From Massilia arenae (GTDB lineage: Bacteria > Pseudomonadota > Gammaproteobacteria > Burkholderiales > Burkholderiaceae_D), in assembly GCF_008014745.1 (NCBI RefSeq), contig NZ_VPFD01000002.1, forward strand, positions 186,001 through 250,000: DNA of 64,000 nt, given 5' to 3'. This document shows, piece by piece, positions 1 to 8,787 of the stretch; position 1 is the stretch's first letter; every line of letters starts with the position of its first letter. Made by a program: the position numbers and the translations under genes. The notes under the pieces were generated by a model, which searched no databases, had not been told where the DNA came from, and worked only from the letters and a program-made list of their open reading frames with translations.

Positions 1-468
1 CGCGCAGGCCTGGGCGGCGTGTCCGACGCCGCGATCGTCGGCATCCATTCCGGCGGCGCCTGGCTGGCCGAACGCCTGGCGCGCGACCTCGATCTCACCG
101 CCCGCCTGGGCTCGATCGACGTATCGTTCTACCGCGACGACTATGCGCGCAAGGGCCTGCACCCTGACGTCAAACCGACCCACATCCGCTTCGCCGTCGA
201 CGGCGCCACGGTGGTGCTGGTCGATGACGTGCTGCAGACCGGCCGCACCACGCGCGCCGCGATCAATGTGCTGTTCGACTACGGTCGCCCGGCCTGCATC
301 AAACTGGCCGCGCTGGCCGACCGCGGCGGGCGTGAGCTGCCGGTGGCGGCCGATTTCGTCGGCACCCGCGTGTCGCTCGCGGCAAACCAGTCGCTGTGCC
401 TGCAGCGCGACGAAACAGGCCAACTCTCGCTGACCATCGAAGAAGACAATGCCGACCCTGCACAATAA
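1..468 (+). CDS. pyrR: PyrR, pyrimidine operon regulator / uracil phosphoribosyltransferase (5' partial)
   Basis: PyrR-type phosphoribosyltransferase, truncated by the window edge: the frame is open back to base 1. The PRPP-binding loop [16 protein letters not shown] lies at about residues 65-80 counted from the GTG at 19, and SFYRDD, typical of PyrR, is also present. Family members run about 165-180 residues, so some 15-25 are missing and GTG 19 is only the first in-window candidate start. In Firmicutes PyrR binds UMP and pyr mRNA. In betaproteobacteria it commonly precedes pyrB, as here, but its regulatory role there is less certain. It overlaps pyrB by 20 bp, which suggests one transcript. 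Confidence 0.92.
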   Translation, partial: RAGLGGVSDAAIVGIHSGGAWLAERLARDLDLTARLGSIDVSFYRDDYARKGLHPDVKPTHIRFAVDGATVVLVDDVLQTGRTTRAAINVLFDYGRPACIKLAALADRGGRELPVAADFVGTRVSLAANQSLCLQRDETGQLSLTIEEDNADPAQ

Positions 469-1423
469 TCCGCAACTGAACAAGAACGGCGAGCTGCAAC
501 ACCTGCTCACTATCGAGGGACTCAAGAAGTCGCACATCGACCACATCCTCGACACCGCATCGAGCTTCGTCGGCATCTCCGACCGCGAAGTCAAGAAAGT
601 CCCGCTCATGCGCGGCAAGAGCGTGTTCAACCTGTTCTTCGAAAACTCAACGCGCACCCGCACCACCTTCGAAATCGCCTCGAAGCGCCTGTCGGCCGAC
701 GTCATCAACCTGAACATCCAGGCCTCGTCGACCACCAAGGGCGAGTCGCTGCTCGACACCATCGACAACCTGGCCGCGATGCACGCCGATATGTTCGTGG
801 TGCGCCACGCGCAATCGGGCGCGCCCTACATGATCGCCCAGCACCTGAACCGCACCCGCTCCGACGTGCACGTGGTCAACGCCGGCGACGGCCGCCACGC
901 CCACCCGACCCAGGGTCTGCTGGACATGTACACGATCCGGCACTACAAGAAAGATTTTACGAACCTGCGCGTGGCCATCGTCGGCGACATCCTGCACAGC
1001 CGCGTGGCGCGCTCGGACATCCATGCGCTGACCACGCTGGGCGTGCCCGAAGTGCGCGCCATTGGCCCGCACACGCTGCTGCCGGGTGGTCTAGATCAGA
1101 TGGGTGTTCGTACCTTCACCAATATGGATGAAGGGTTGAAGGACGTCGACGTCATCATCATGCTGCGCCTGCAGAACGAGCGCATGAGCGGCGCGCTGCT
1201 GCCGTCGGCCCAGGAATACTTCAAGAGCTATGGCCTGACGCCGGAGCGCCTGGCGCTGGCGAAACCGGACGCGATCGTGATGCACCCGGGCCCGATGAAC
1301 CGCGGCGTCGAGATCGACTCGGCGGTGGCAGACGGCGCCCAGGCGGTGATCCTGCCGCAGGTGACTTTCGGGATCGCGGTACGGATGGCGGTGATGAGCA
1401 TTTTGGCAGGAACCCACGCATGA
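449..1423 (+). CDS. pyrB: Aspartate carbamoyltransferase catalytic subunit PyrB
   Basis: Catalyses carbamoyl phosphate plus aspartate to carbamoyl aspartate, the committed step of cytosolic pyrimidine synthesis. The carbamoyl-phosphate motif STRTRTTFE is at residues 67-75, [11 protein letters not shown] lies mid-protein and [10 protein letters not shown] near residue 279; 324 aa is normal for the class. The gene overlaps pyrR by 20 bp and shares an ATGA with the next gene, so the three look like an operon. The ATG at 449 gives the N-terminal extension seen in PyrB proteins that associate with an inactive PyrC-like subunit, in keeping with the neighbour. No pyrI-like regulatory subunit is visible. 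Confidence 0.97.
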   Translation: MPTLHNNPQLNKNGELQHLLTIEGLKKSHIDHILDTASSFVGISDREVKKVPLMRGKSVFNLFFENSTRTRTTFEIASKRLSADVINLNIQASSTTKGESLLDTIDNLAAMHADMFVVRHAQSGAPYMIAQHLNRTRSDVHVVNAGDGRHAHPTQGLLDMYTIRHYKKDFTNLRVAIVGDILHSRVARSDIHALTTLGVPEVRAIGPHTLLPGGLDQMGVRTFTNMDEGLKDVDVIIMLRLQNERMSGALLPSAQEYFKSYGLTPERLALAKPDAIVMHPGPMNRGVEIDSAVADGAQAVILPQVTFGIAVRMAVMSILAGTHA

Positions 1424-2703
1424 AACTTCATATCAAGAACGGGCGAGTGATCGACCCGGCGAACGGCATCGACGCAGCGCAAGACCTGTTCATCGTCGAC
1501 GGCAAGATCGCGGCCCTCGGCACCGCGCCTGCGGGCTTCACCGCCGACCAGGCCATCGATGCGGCGGGCCTGGTGGTCGCCCCCGGCCTGGTCGACCTGT
1601 CGGCGCGCCTGCGCGAGCCGGGCTACGAATACAAGGCCACGCTCGAATCCGAGCTGCAGGCTGCGATGCAAGGCGGCGTGACCACGCTCGTGTGCCCGCC
1701 CGACACCGATCCGGTGCTGGACGAACCGGGCCTGGTCGAGATGCTCAAGCACCGCGCGCGCATGCTCGACCAGGCCAATGTGCACCCGCTGGGCGCGCTG
1801 ACCGTGGGCCTGAAGGGCCAGGCGCTGACCGAGATGGCCGAACTGACCGAAGCCGGCTGCATCGGCTTCGCCCAGGCCGAGGAACCGGTCCTGGACACCA
1901 CCGTGCTGCTGCGCGCCATGCAGTACGCCAAGACCTTCGGCTACACCGTGTGGCTGCGTCCGCAGGACGCCCACATCGGCCGCGGCGGCGTGGCCCATAG
2001 CGGCCCGCTGGCGTCGCGCCTGGGCCTGTCGGGCGTGCCGGTGATGTCCGAGACCATCGCGCTGCACACGATCTTCGAACTGATGCGCGCCACCGGCGCG
2101 CGCGTGCACCTGTGCCGCATCTCGTCCGCCGCCGGCCTCGAGCTGATCCGCGCCGCCAAGAAGGAAGGCCTGGACGTCAGCGCCGACGTCGGCGTGCACC
2201 ACCTGCACATGACCGACGCCGACATCGGCTTCTTCGATTCCAACGCGCGCCTGACCCCGCCGCTGCGCTCGCAGCGCGACCGCGACGCGATCCGTGCGGC
2301 CGTGCTGGACGGCACCGTGGACGCGGTCTGCTCCGACCACACCCCGGTCGACGACGACGAGAAGCTGCTGCCGTTCGGCGAAGCCTCGCCCGGCGCCACC
2401 GGCCTGGAACTGCTGCTCAGCCTCACGCTCAAGTGGGCCGAGGACCAGCAGGATGCTGACAAGGCGCTGGCCGTGGCGCTCGGCCGCATCACGCATGAAG
2501 CGGCCCGCATCGCCGGCCTGCCGGCCGGCACCCTGGGCGTCGGCGCCGCCGCCGACGTGGTGCTGTTCGATCCAAACGCGCGCTGGAAGGTGGAGGGCAA
2601 GACCCTGGCCAGCCAGGGCAAGCACACGCCTTTCCTCGGCTACGAACTGGCCGGACAGGTCAGGGCCACCATCGTGCGCGGCCGCGTGGCGTACCAGCGC
2701 TGA
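1420..2703 (+). CDS. pyrC: Dihydroorotase-like PyrC' (metal ligands lost, probably non-catalytic)
   Basis: Amidohydrolase-fold protein of 427 aa, full length for type I dihydroorotase, overlapping pyrB by 4 bp. The metal motif DxHxH reads DLSAR at residues 59-63, so both histidines are replaced (Ser61, Arg63). The segment that should carry the next histidine reads [10 protein letters not shown]. The C-terminal [11 protein letters not shown] aspartate and the VGVHHLHM histidine are retained. This matches the inactive PyrC' (PyrX) proteins of Pseudomonas and relatives, which form a dodecameric complex with PyrB. I infer a structural role and that an active dihydroorotase is encoded elsewhere. 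Annotation simply as dihydroorotase would be misleading. Confidence 0.9.
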   Translation: MKLHIKNGRVIDPANGIDAAQDLFIVDGKIAALGTAPAGFTADQAIDAAGLVVAPGLVDLSARLREPGYEYKATLESELQAAMQGGVTTLVCPPDTDPVLDEPGLVEMLKHRARMLDQANVHPLGALTVGLKGQALTEMAELTEAGCIGFAQAEEPVLDTTVLLRAMQYAKTFGYTVWLRPQDAHIGRGGVAHSGPLASRLGLSGVPVMSETIALHTIFELMRATGARVHLCRISSAAGLELIRAAKKEGLDVSADVGVHHLHMTDADIGFFDSNARLTPPLRSQRDRDAIRAAVLDGTVDAVCSDHTPVDDDEKLLPFGEASPGATGLELLLSLTLKWAEDQQDADKALAVALGRITHEAARIAGLPAGTLGVGAAADVVLFDPNARWKVEGKTLASQGKHTPFLGYELAGQVRATIVRGRVAYQR

Positions 2704-2759
2704 CTCACACCGGACGGCAAGCCTCGCATGAAGCTTCCGTCCTTCGCCTTCTCCGCATC

Positions 2760-3491
2760 TTGAAAATTCGCCTAGCCTGGCGCCTCGCGCGCGTCGTCGT
2801 CCACCTGTGCGAGGGCCTGGCGACCTGCGCGCTCGTATTCCCTTTCGCTTCGTCCCCGCTGCGCATGCGCCTGACGCGCGGCTGGTCGCGCCGCCTGCTG
2901 CGCCTGTGCCGGGTCGAGGTCGCGCACCGCGGCGGCGTGCCCGCGCTCGAGCACGCGCTGGTCGTCGCCAACCACGTGTCCTGGCTCGACATCTTCGTCA
3001 TCAACGCCCTCGACCCGTGCCGCTTCGTGGCCAAGGCCGAGATCCGTTCCTGGCCGGTGATGGGCTGGCTGGCGGCCGGCGCCGGCACCGTGTTCATCGC
3101 GCGCGGCAACCGGCGCGAGCTGCGCCACGTGTTCAAGGGACTGGTCGAGGTGCTGCAAAAAGGGGAGCGGGTCGCCCTGTTCCCGGAAGGGACGACCGGC
3201 CTGCAGGGCGCGGTACTGCCCTTCCACGCCAACCTGTTCGAGGCCGCGATCGATGCCGGCGTGCCGGTGCAGCCGTATGCGCTGGCCTATGTCGATGCCG
3301 CCGGTCGGCACCATCCGTCGATCGAGTACATCGGCGACACCACCTTCGTCGACAGCCTGTTCAGGATCCTGCAGGGCCCGCCGGTGACGGCGCGCCTGGC
3401 CTGTCTGGCGCCGCTGGAGAGCAGCGGCGCGCACCGGCGCGAGCTGGCGCTGGCGGCGCAGGAGGCGGTGGCGGCCGCGGTGCGCGTCTAG
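2760..3491 (+). CDS. Lysophospholipid acyltransferase family protein (PlsC-like)
   Basis: Membrane-associated glycerolipid acyltransferase domain, 243 aa. The catalytic HX4D motif is NHVSWLD at residues 71-77, and the acceptor-binding FPEGT is at 141-145. A hydrophobic segment at about residues 10-30 would anchor it to the inner membrane. The likely reaction is acyl transfer to lysophosphatidate or a related acceptor; the exact substrate cannot be read from sequence. The start is a TTG at 2760, because no ATG lies upstream in frame after pyrC. It ends convergently on apaH: both genes use the same CTAG (3488-3491) for their stops. A second, more typical plsC lies at 11.8 kb. Confidence 0.88.
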   Translation: MKIRLAWRLARVVVHLCEGLATCALVFPFASSPLRMRLTRGWSRRLLRLCRVEVAHRGGVPALEHALVVANHVSWLDIFVINALDPCRFVAKAEIRSWPVMGWLAAGAGTVFIARGNRRELRHVFKGLVEVLQKGERVALFPEGTTGLQGAVLPFHANLFEAAIDAGVPVQPYALAYVDAAGRHHPSIEYIGDTTFVDSLFRILQGPPVTARLACLAPLESSGAHRRELALAAQEAVAAAVRV

Positions 3492-4336
3492 CGCTTCTTG
3501 CCGCCGTGTTCCCGGTACTCGGGACAATCCACCTGCAATAGCGTGCGGTCGTCCAGGCAGACCGCCGTCAGCTTGCCGCCCCACACGCAGCCGCTATCGA
3601 GACCGATCAGGTTCGGCCGCTGCACCAGGCCCAGCGCCGACCAGTGGCCGAACACCACCGTCACGTCCTGGGTCTGCCGCTGCGGCAGCTCGAACCAGGG
3701 CAGGAGGCCGGAGCCGGCCGGGCCGGCATCGCTTTCCTTGTGCTTGAAGTCCATCGTGCCGTCCGGCGCGCACAGGCGCATGCGGGTGAGGGCGTTGACG
3801 ATGCAGCGCAGGCGGTCGATGCCCACCAGGCCATCGTCCCAGCGGTCCGGATGGTTGCCGTACATCGCGCCCAGGAACCCGATCCAGCCCTCGCCGCGCA
3901 GCGCGGCTTCGACTTCGCCGGCCAGCGCCATGGTCTGGCGCGCGTCCCATTGCGGCGCCACGCCGGCGTGCACCAGCAGGTGGGCGTCGACGAACATCGC
4001 CAGCGGACGCTGGCGCAGCCAGGCGATCAGGTCGTCGCGATCGGGCGCGGCCAGGATCTCGTCGAGGGTGTCGGAGCGGCCCAGGCGCTGGACGCCGGCC
4101 GCCACCGCGATCAGGTGCAGGTCGTGGTTGCCGAGCAGGGCTTCGATGTGCCCGCCGCTCGATTCCGATAAGGCCTTCATGCGCCGCAGCGCGGTGAGCG
4201 AATCGGGGCCGCGATTGATCAGGTCTCCCACGAACAGGATGCGCGCATCGGGGCCCGCCGTCTCGAAGATTCGGTCGAGGAGAAGTTGCGCTTCGTGCGC
4301 GCAACCCTGGAGGTCGCCAATGGCATAGGTTTTCAT
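3488..4336 (-). CDS. apaH: Symmetrical bis(5'-nucleosyl)-tetraphosphatase ApaH
   Basis: Hydrolyses diadenosine tetraphosphate symmetrically to two ADP, limiting a stress-related dinucleotide; cytosolic metallophosphoesterase. Metal-binding motifs appear in order: GDLQGC (residues 7-12), [10 protein letters not shown] (37-46) and GNHDLH (69-74), with a later histidine in the GHWS segment. At 282 aa it matches the usual length. In enterobacteria apaH is linked to ksgA/apaG, but here it stands alone, facing plsC-like and divergent from the glycosyltransferase. ApaH also removes Np4A caps from RNA in E. coli (family knowledge). Confidence 0.96.
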   Translation of the reverse strand: MKTYAIGDLQGCAHEAQLLLDRIFETAGPDARILFVGDLINRGPDSLTALRRMKALSESSGGHIEALLGNHDLHLIAVAAGVQRLGRSDTLDEILAAPDRDDLIAWLRQRPLAMFVDAHLLVHAGVAPQWDARQTMALAGEVEAALRGEGWIGFLGAMYGNHPDRWDDGLVGIDRLRCIVNALTRMRLCAPDGTMDFKHKESDAGPAGSGLLPWFELPQRQTQDVTVVFGHWSALGLVQRPNLIGLDSGCVWGGKLTAVCLDDRTLLQVDCPEYREHGGKKR

Positions 4337-4665
4337 GTTTTTGAGATCGGCCTGTAAAGCTGTTGCGTTCGCGGATACTAAATGATTTTACTCGCCGCCG
4401 CTGTCGTCCGGTCCGCGCTTGTAGAACCCCGCACCTGCCTCGTGTGCGAAATGCGTGCGCATCGACATTTTTTGACTCGGTTCCAACACTGCAGGCGAGC
4501 GCTGCGGGCATGTTAAATACGTGCGCCCGGAAATGCCCATCCATTCCGGTACAATGAATACGGCTTACTGCGCGGCTTTCCCCCGCGAATAGCATGCACT
4601 GGACGTTGCATTTGCCAGGCGCTGCTGCCCGAGGCTCCACATACAGGCATCGAAAGAAAACAATA
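4337..4665. other. Divergent intergenic region between apaH and the sugar transferase
   Basis: 329 bp with no convincing gene; short frames here lack family features. It must hold promoters for both flanking genes. A -10-like TACAAT at 4550-4555 in the context CCGGTACAAT precedes the plus-strand gene, but no good -35 box sits 17 bp upstream. The same CCGGTACAAT context recurs before the phosphomannomutase gene at about 6311-6320. Confidence 0.5.
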
Positions 4666-5760
4666 ATGTTCTCGTTTTTCGTGAGCTTCCTTTCCTCCGC
4701 ATTGCTGACGCTGCTTGTTATCAAGACCGCGCGAAAACATGGGCTGGGGCTCGATGGCGATTTTGGCGGCGTGCAGAAAGCGCACTCGCACGCGGTCGCG
4801 CGTATCGGCGGCATTCCTATTTTTCTCGCAGTGGTAGTGGCGTCCGGGATATCGATCCTGCGCGAGCCGCAAATGATGGCGTGGCTCGCCACCCTGATTA
4901 CCTGCGCCACGATCGCGCTCGCCGGCGGCATCGCCGAGGATTACACCGGCCGCGTTTCCCCGCTGCGCCGGCTGGCGCTGACGATGATCGCGGCGGCGCT
5001 CGGCTACTGGCTGCTCGACGCGCGCGTCGGCCGGATCGACCTGCCCTGGGCCGTGGTGCCGATCGAGGCGCTGTGGATCGTGCTGCCGCTGACGATGCTG
5101 GCGGTGGCGGGCATCGCCAACGCCATCAACATCATCGACGGCTTCAATGGCCTGGCGGGCGTGATCAGCATCTTCATGCTGCTGTCGCTGTCCTACGTGG
5201 CGCTGCAGGTGGGCGATATGTTCGTGCTGGTGGCGGCCCTGATCGTGGCCGGCGCCACCGCCGGCTTCCTGATCTGGAACTATCCGGTGGGGCTGATCTT
5301 CCTGGGCGACGGCGGCGCCTATTTCATCGGTTTCCTGCTGGGCGAGCTGGCGCTGTTGCTGGTGATGCGCAATCCCGGGGTGTCGACCTGGTATGCGGCG
5401 CTGTTACTGATTTATCCGGCTTTCGAAACGATATTCTCCGCTTATCGGCGCATGTTTGTGCGCGGTAAGTCGCCGGCGATGCCGGATGGTATTCACCTGC
5501 ACAGTTTGATATTCCGCCGTATCGTGCAATGGACAGTGGGGCCGCGCGAAGCACGGGCATTGATGAAGCGCAATGCGCGGACCTCTCCTTATTTATGGCT
5601 GTTTTCACTGCTGGCCGTGATACCGGCAACGGTGTTCTGGAAAAACACAACGACCCTGATGTTCTTCTGTTTGTTGTTCATAATCAGTTACCTCTGGTTG
5701 TATGGCCGTATTGTTCGATTCAAGTCCCCGCGCTGGCTTTTTTTAAGCAAGAAGGACTAG
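4666..5760 (+). CDS. WecA/MraY-family polyprenyl-phosphate sugar-1-phosphate transferase
   Basis: Polytopic membrane enzyme of 364 aa that moves a sugar-1-phosphate from a UDP-sugar to undecaprenyl phosphate, the first step of a surface glycan. Many hydrophobic segments are visible. Family motifs are NIIDGFNGLAG (155-165), GDGG (214-217), and HLHSLIFRR (277-285), the HxH loop of WecA-type enzymes. The acidic pair in the first cytoplasmic loop is ED in GGIAEDYTGRVSP. I chose ATG 4666 because MFSFF begins the first membrane segment and GAAAG lies just upstream; the longer frame from 4594 adds an unrelated leader. WecA-like (GlcNAc) is likely, but other hexosamines are possible. Confidence 0.88.
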   Translation: MFSFFVSFLSSALLTLLVIKTARKHGLGLDGDFGGVQKAHSHAVARIGGIPIFLAVVVASGISILREPQMMAWLATLITCATIALAGGIAEDYTGRVSPLRRLALTMIAAALGYWLLDARVGRIDLPWAVVPIEALWIVLPLTMLAVAGIANAINIIDGFNGLAGVISIFMLLSLSYVALQVGDMFVLVAALIVAGATAGFLIWNYPVGLIFLGDGGAYFIGFLLGELALLLVMRNPGVSTWYAALLLIYPAFETIFSAYRRMFVRGKSPAMPDGIHLHSLIFRRIVQWTVGPREARALMKRNARTSPYLWLFSLLAVIPATVFWKNTTTLMFFCLLFIISYLWLYGRIVRFKSPRWLFLSKKD

Positions 5761-5793
5761 TCCTGGTTTATTGATGTATTATATTGCGAGAAT

Positions 5794-5830
5794 TAGTGAG
5801 AATTCACTAGATTCAGTAATTGCTGAATCT
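5794..5830. promoter_or_regulatory. Two adjacent dyads upstream of the H-NS-like gene
   Basis: An AT-rich leader carries TAGTGA-GAAT-TCACTA at 5794-5809, followed at once by AGATTCAG-TAATTG-CTGAATCT at 5809-5830 (8-bp perfect arms). The second ends 33 bp before the favoured start codon. They could be operators, perhaps autoregulatory since hns genes often are, or the second could act as a weak terminator for the preceding gene. No U-run follows it, which favours an operator. Confidence 0.4.
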
Positions 5831-5862
5831 GCATTTAATATTTAACGAACAAAGGAACGATG

Positions 5863-6174
5863 ATGGATCTGTCGAATATGTCGCTGGGCGATTTGCGTAA
5901 TCTGCAAGAGCAAATCAAGCAGGAGATGAAGAAGCGTGAAGTCCAGGAAGTGCAAAAAGCACGCGAGCAAATCCTGGCCATCGCCCAAAGCGTCGGCGTG
6001 CCGTTGAAAGACCTGATGGCCGCTACCGGCCGCGGTTCGAAAGGCGCCACCGTCGCCGTGCGTTATCGCCACCCAGACGATTCCAACCTGCAGTGGACCG
6101 GCCGCGGCCGCCAGCCGAAGTGGGTCAAGGAATGGGTCGAAGGCGGTAAGTCGATCGACGATCTGCGCGTCTGA
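5863..6174 (+). CDS. H-NS-family nucleoid-associated protein
   Basis: Small DNA-binding protein of 103 aa. An N-terminal charged helical stretch (about residues 5-45, rich in K/E/Q) should dimerise as a coiled coil. The C-terminal YRHPDDSNLQWTGRGRQPKW is the H-NS AT-hook-like DNA-binding motif of betaproteobacterial (BpH3/Bv3F-type) proteins. H-NS proteins silence AT-rich, often foreign DNA. Two ATGs stand in tandem (5860, 5863); AAAGGA at 5851-5856 is spaced 3 bp from the first and 6 bp from the second, so I prefer 5863. It appears monocistronic, with dyads upstream and a strong hairpin downstream. Confidence 0.93.
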   Translation: MDLSNMSLGDLRNLQEQIKQEMKKREVQEVQKAREQILAIAQSVGVPLKDLMAATGRGSKGATVAVRYRHPDDSNLQWTGRGRQPKWVKEWVEGGKSIDDLRV

Positions 6175-6184
6175 CCGTATTTCC

Positions 6185-6218
6185 CCTGCGTTGCGGAACC
6201 TCACTTCCGCAACGCAGG
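6185..6218. terminator. Perfect 14-bp hairpin after the H-NS-like gene
   Basis: CCTGCGTTGCGGAA (6185-6198) pairs perfectly with TTCCGCAACGCAGG (6205-6218) across the loop CCTCAC. It begins 11 bp after the stop codon. Neither strand shows a U-run, so it may end or stabilise the transcript without being a classical intrinsic terminator. Confidence 0.6.
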
Positions 6219-6414
6219 CGGTAGCAGCATTCCACCAGGCACCGGGCGCTTTCCACGCCGTCCGCTCTCCGCCAATCCTCCGCGCGCCAACCCCACGACG
6301 CCAGCGCTTGCCGGTACAATAGCAAGCAATTTTTTATCATTCCTCCAACATCCGGCGATGACCACGGTCGATCCAGTGACCGGTGCATGCCCCTCAAGAA
6401 TTCCAAGGAAGAAC

Positions 6415-7797
6415 ATGGTTGCTCTCTCGAAAACGATTTTCAAGGCCTATGATATTCGCGGCATCATCGGCAAGACCCTGGATGCGGGCATCGCGCGCCA
6501 CATCGGCCGTGCCTTCGGCGCCGCCGCGCTGGCCAAGGGCGAGCGCAAGGTCGTGATCGGCCGCGACGGCCGCCTGTCGGGTCCGGAGCTGAGCGCCGCC
6601 CTGAGCGACGGTTTGCGCGACGCTGGCGTCGACGTGATCGACCTGGGCATGGTCGCCACGCCGATGGTCTATTTCGGCACCAACGTCCTTGAAACCCGCT
6701 CGGGCATCATGGTCACCGGCAGCCACAACCCGCCCGACTACAACGGCTTCAAGATGGTGATGGCGGGCGAGGCGATCTATGGCGACGCCATCACCGGCCT
6801 GCACGACAGCATTGCCGCCTATGACGGCAAGATCGCCGACCAGCGCGGCGGCTACGGCACCCACGACATCCGCGCCGCCTACATCGAGCGCATCGTCGGC
6901 GACGTCAAGCTGGCGCGCCCGATCAAGATCGTGGTCGACTGCGGCAACGGCGTCGCCGGCGCCTTCGCGCCCGAGCTGTTCACCCGCATGGGCGCCGAGG
7001 TCGTCGAGCTGTTCTGCGACGTCGACGGCACCTTCCCGAACCACCACCCGGACCCGGCCCACCCCGAGAACCTGCAGGACGTGATCCGCGCGCTGCAAGA
7101 GACCGACGCCGAGATCGGCCTGGCCTTCGACGGCGACGGCGACCGCCTGGGCCTGGTCACCAAGGATGGCCAGATCATCTTCCCGGACCGCCAGATGATG
7201 CTGTTCGCAGCCGACGTCCTGTCGCGCAATCCCGGCGCCGAGATCCTGTACGACGTCAAGTGCACCCGCCACCTGGCGCCCTACATCGAGAAGAACGGCG
7301 GCAAGCCGCTGATGTGGAAGACCGGCCACTCGCTGGTCAAGGCCAAGCTGAAGGAAACCGGCGCCCCGCTGGGCGGCGAGATGAGCGGCCACATCTTCTT
7401 CAAGGACCGCTGGTACGGCTTCGACGACGGCCTGTACGCCGGCGCGCGCATGCTCGAAATCCTGACGAAAGGGCAGAACCCGTCGGCGCTGCTCAACGGC
7501 CTGCCGATCGCCAGCAGCACCCCGGAACTGCACCTGCACCTGCAGGAGGGCGAGAATTTCACCTTGATCGACCAGCTGCGCCGCGACGCCACATTCCCGA
7601 CTTCGGAAAAGATCAACGACATCGACGGCCTGCGCGTCGAGTACGCGGACGGCTTTGGCCTGGCGCGTTCGTCGAACACGACCCCGGTCGTGGTGCTGCG
7701 CTTCGAAGGCGAGAATCCGGAAGCGCTGGCGCGCATCCAGGCCGAATTCAAGAGCGTGATCCTGGCGGCCAAGCCCGATGCCGATCTGCCGTTTTGA
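6415..7797 (+). CDS. manB: Phosphomannomutase / phosphoglucomutase
   Basis: Interconverts hexose 6- and 1-phosphates, feeding GDP-mannose or UDP-glucose for LPS and exopolysaccharide; cytosolic alpha-D-phosphohexomutase of 460 aa. The phosphoserine loop is TGSHNPPDYNG with Ser103, the magnesium loop DGDGD is at 239-243, and the sugar-specificity loop GEMSGH at 321-326. This is the AlgC/ManB type that accepts both mannose and glucose phosphates. I start at ATG 6415 behind AAGGAAG; the frame extends to 6358, but that leader is not family-like. waaC follows after 9 bp, so manB-waaC-waaA is probably one envelope operon. Confidence 0.95.
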   Translation: MVALSKTIFKAYDIRGIIGKTLDAGIARHIGRAFGAAALAKGERKVVIGRDGRLSGPELSAALSDGLRDAGVDVIDLGMVATPMVYFGTNVLETRSGIMVTGSHNPPDYNGFKMVMAGEAIYGDAITGLHDSIAAYDGKIADQRGGYGTHDIRAAYIERIVGDVKLARPIKIVVDCGNGVAGAFAPELFTRMGAEVVELFCDVDGTFPNHHPDPAHPENLQDVIRALQETDAEIGLAFDGDGDRLGLVTKDGQIIFPDRQMMLFAADVLSRNPGAEILYDVKCTRHLAPYIEKNGGKPLMWKTGHSLVKAKLKETGAPLGGEMSGHIFFKDRWYGFDDGLYAGARMLEILTKGQNPSALLNGLPIASSTPELHLHLQEGENFTLIDQLRRDATFPTSEKINDIDGLRVEYADGFGLARSSNTTPVVVLRFEGENPEALARIQAEFKSVILAAKPDADLPF

Positions 7798-7806
7798 GGT
7801 GATCGC

Positions 7807-8787
7807 TTGAAGATCCTGCTGGTGCGGGTGTCGTCCCTGGGCGACGTGCTGCACAACCTGCCGATGGTGGCCGACCTGCTGCGCCGCCATCCGGGCGCCA
7901 CGGTCGACTGGGTGGTCGAAGAGGGCTACGTCAGCCTGGTGCGCCTGAACCCGAACGTGCGCAAGGTGATCCCGTGGGCGCTGCGGCGCTGGCGCAAGAG
8001 CCTGGGCAAGAAGGAAACGCGCGCCGAGATCCGCGGCTTCTTTCGCACCCTGCGCGAGGAAGAATACGACTATGTGTTCGACACCCAGGGCCTGCTCAAG
8101 ACCGGCATCATCATGGGCGCCGCGCGCGTGCGCAAAGGTGGCAAGAAGGTTGGCCTGGCCAACGGCAGCGAAGGCTCGGGCTATGAAGGCATTTCGCGCA
8201 TCTTCCATACCGACAGCATTCCCCTGAGTCCGCGCACCCATGCGGTGGCGCGTGGCCGGCTGGTGGCCGGCGCGGCGCTCGACTATCCGGTCGATACGGC
8301 GCCCGATTTCGGCCTGCCGGCGCCCGATGCGTCGACGCGGCCGGCCTTCCTGCCGCAGGAAGACTACGCGGTGTTCTTCCACGGTACGGCGCGCGCCGCC
8401 AAGAAGTGGGCGGACGCCAACTGGATCGCGCTCGGCAAGGCGCTCGCGCCGATGCCGGTGCTGCTGCCCTGGGGTTCCGAGGCCGAACGCGTCGATGCCG
8501 AAACGCTGGCCGCTGGCATCCCGAACGCGCGCGTGCTGCCCAGGCTGTCGATGATGGACGCCGTGACCCTGGCCCAGCATGCGCGGCTCGCGGTCGGCGT
8601 CGACACCGGCCTGACCCATATCGCCGCCGCCTTCGTGCGGCCGACGATCGAGATCTATTGCGATTCGCCGAAGTGGAAGACCGAGGGCAACTGGTCCGAG
8701 CGCATCGTCAACCTGGGCGAGCTGGGCACGCCGCCGTCCGTCGACGAGGTGGTGGCGGCCGCGCGCCGCCTGCTGGCCGCGGCATGA
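7807..8787 (+). CDS. waaC: Lipopolysaccharide heptosyltransferase I (WaaC)
   Basis: GT9 glycosyltransferase of 326 aa that adds the first L-glycero-D-manno-heptose to Kdo2-lipid A at the inner face of the inner membrane. The start MKILLVRVSSLGDVLHNLP is the family N-terminus, and VGVDTGLTHIAAAF near residue 263 is the donor-binding motif. The start is a TTG at 7807 preceded by GAGGTGATC. The gene overlaps waaA by 4 bp (ATGA). gmhB, which helps make the heptose donor, is also in the window at 12.6 kb. Confidence 0.95.
   Translation: MKILLVRVSSLGDVLHNLPMVADLLRRHPGATVDWVVEEGYVSLVRLNPNVRKVIPWALRRWRKSLGKKETRAEIRGFFRTLREEEYDYVFDTQGLLKTGIIMGAARVRKGGKKVGLANGSEGSGYEGISRIFHTDSIPLSPRTHAVARGRLVAGAALDYPVDTAPDFGLPAPDASTRPAFLPQEDYAVFFHGTARAAKKWADANWIALGKALAPMPVLLPWGSEAERVDAETLAAGIPNARVLPRLSMMDAVTLAQHARLAVGVDTGLTHIAAAFVRPTIEIYCDSPKWKTEGNWSERIVNLGELGTPPSVDEVVAAARRLLAAA

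Noticed and set aside
6394..8619. 741-codon minus-strand frame over manB and waaC
   Set aside because: Antisense artefact; Gly/Ala/Arg/His-rich composition and no motif.
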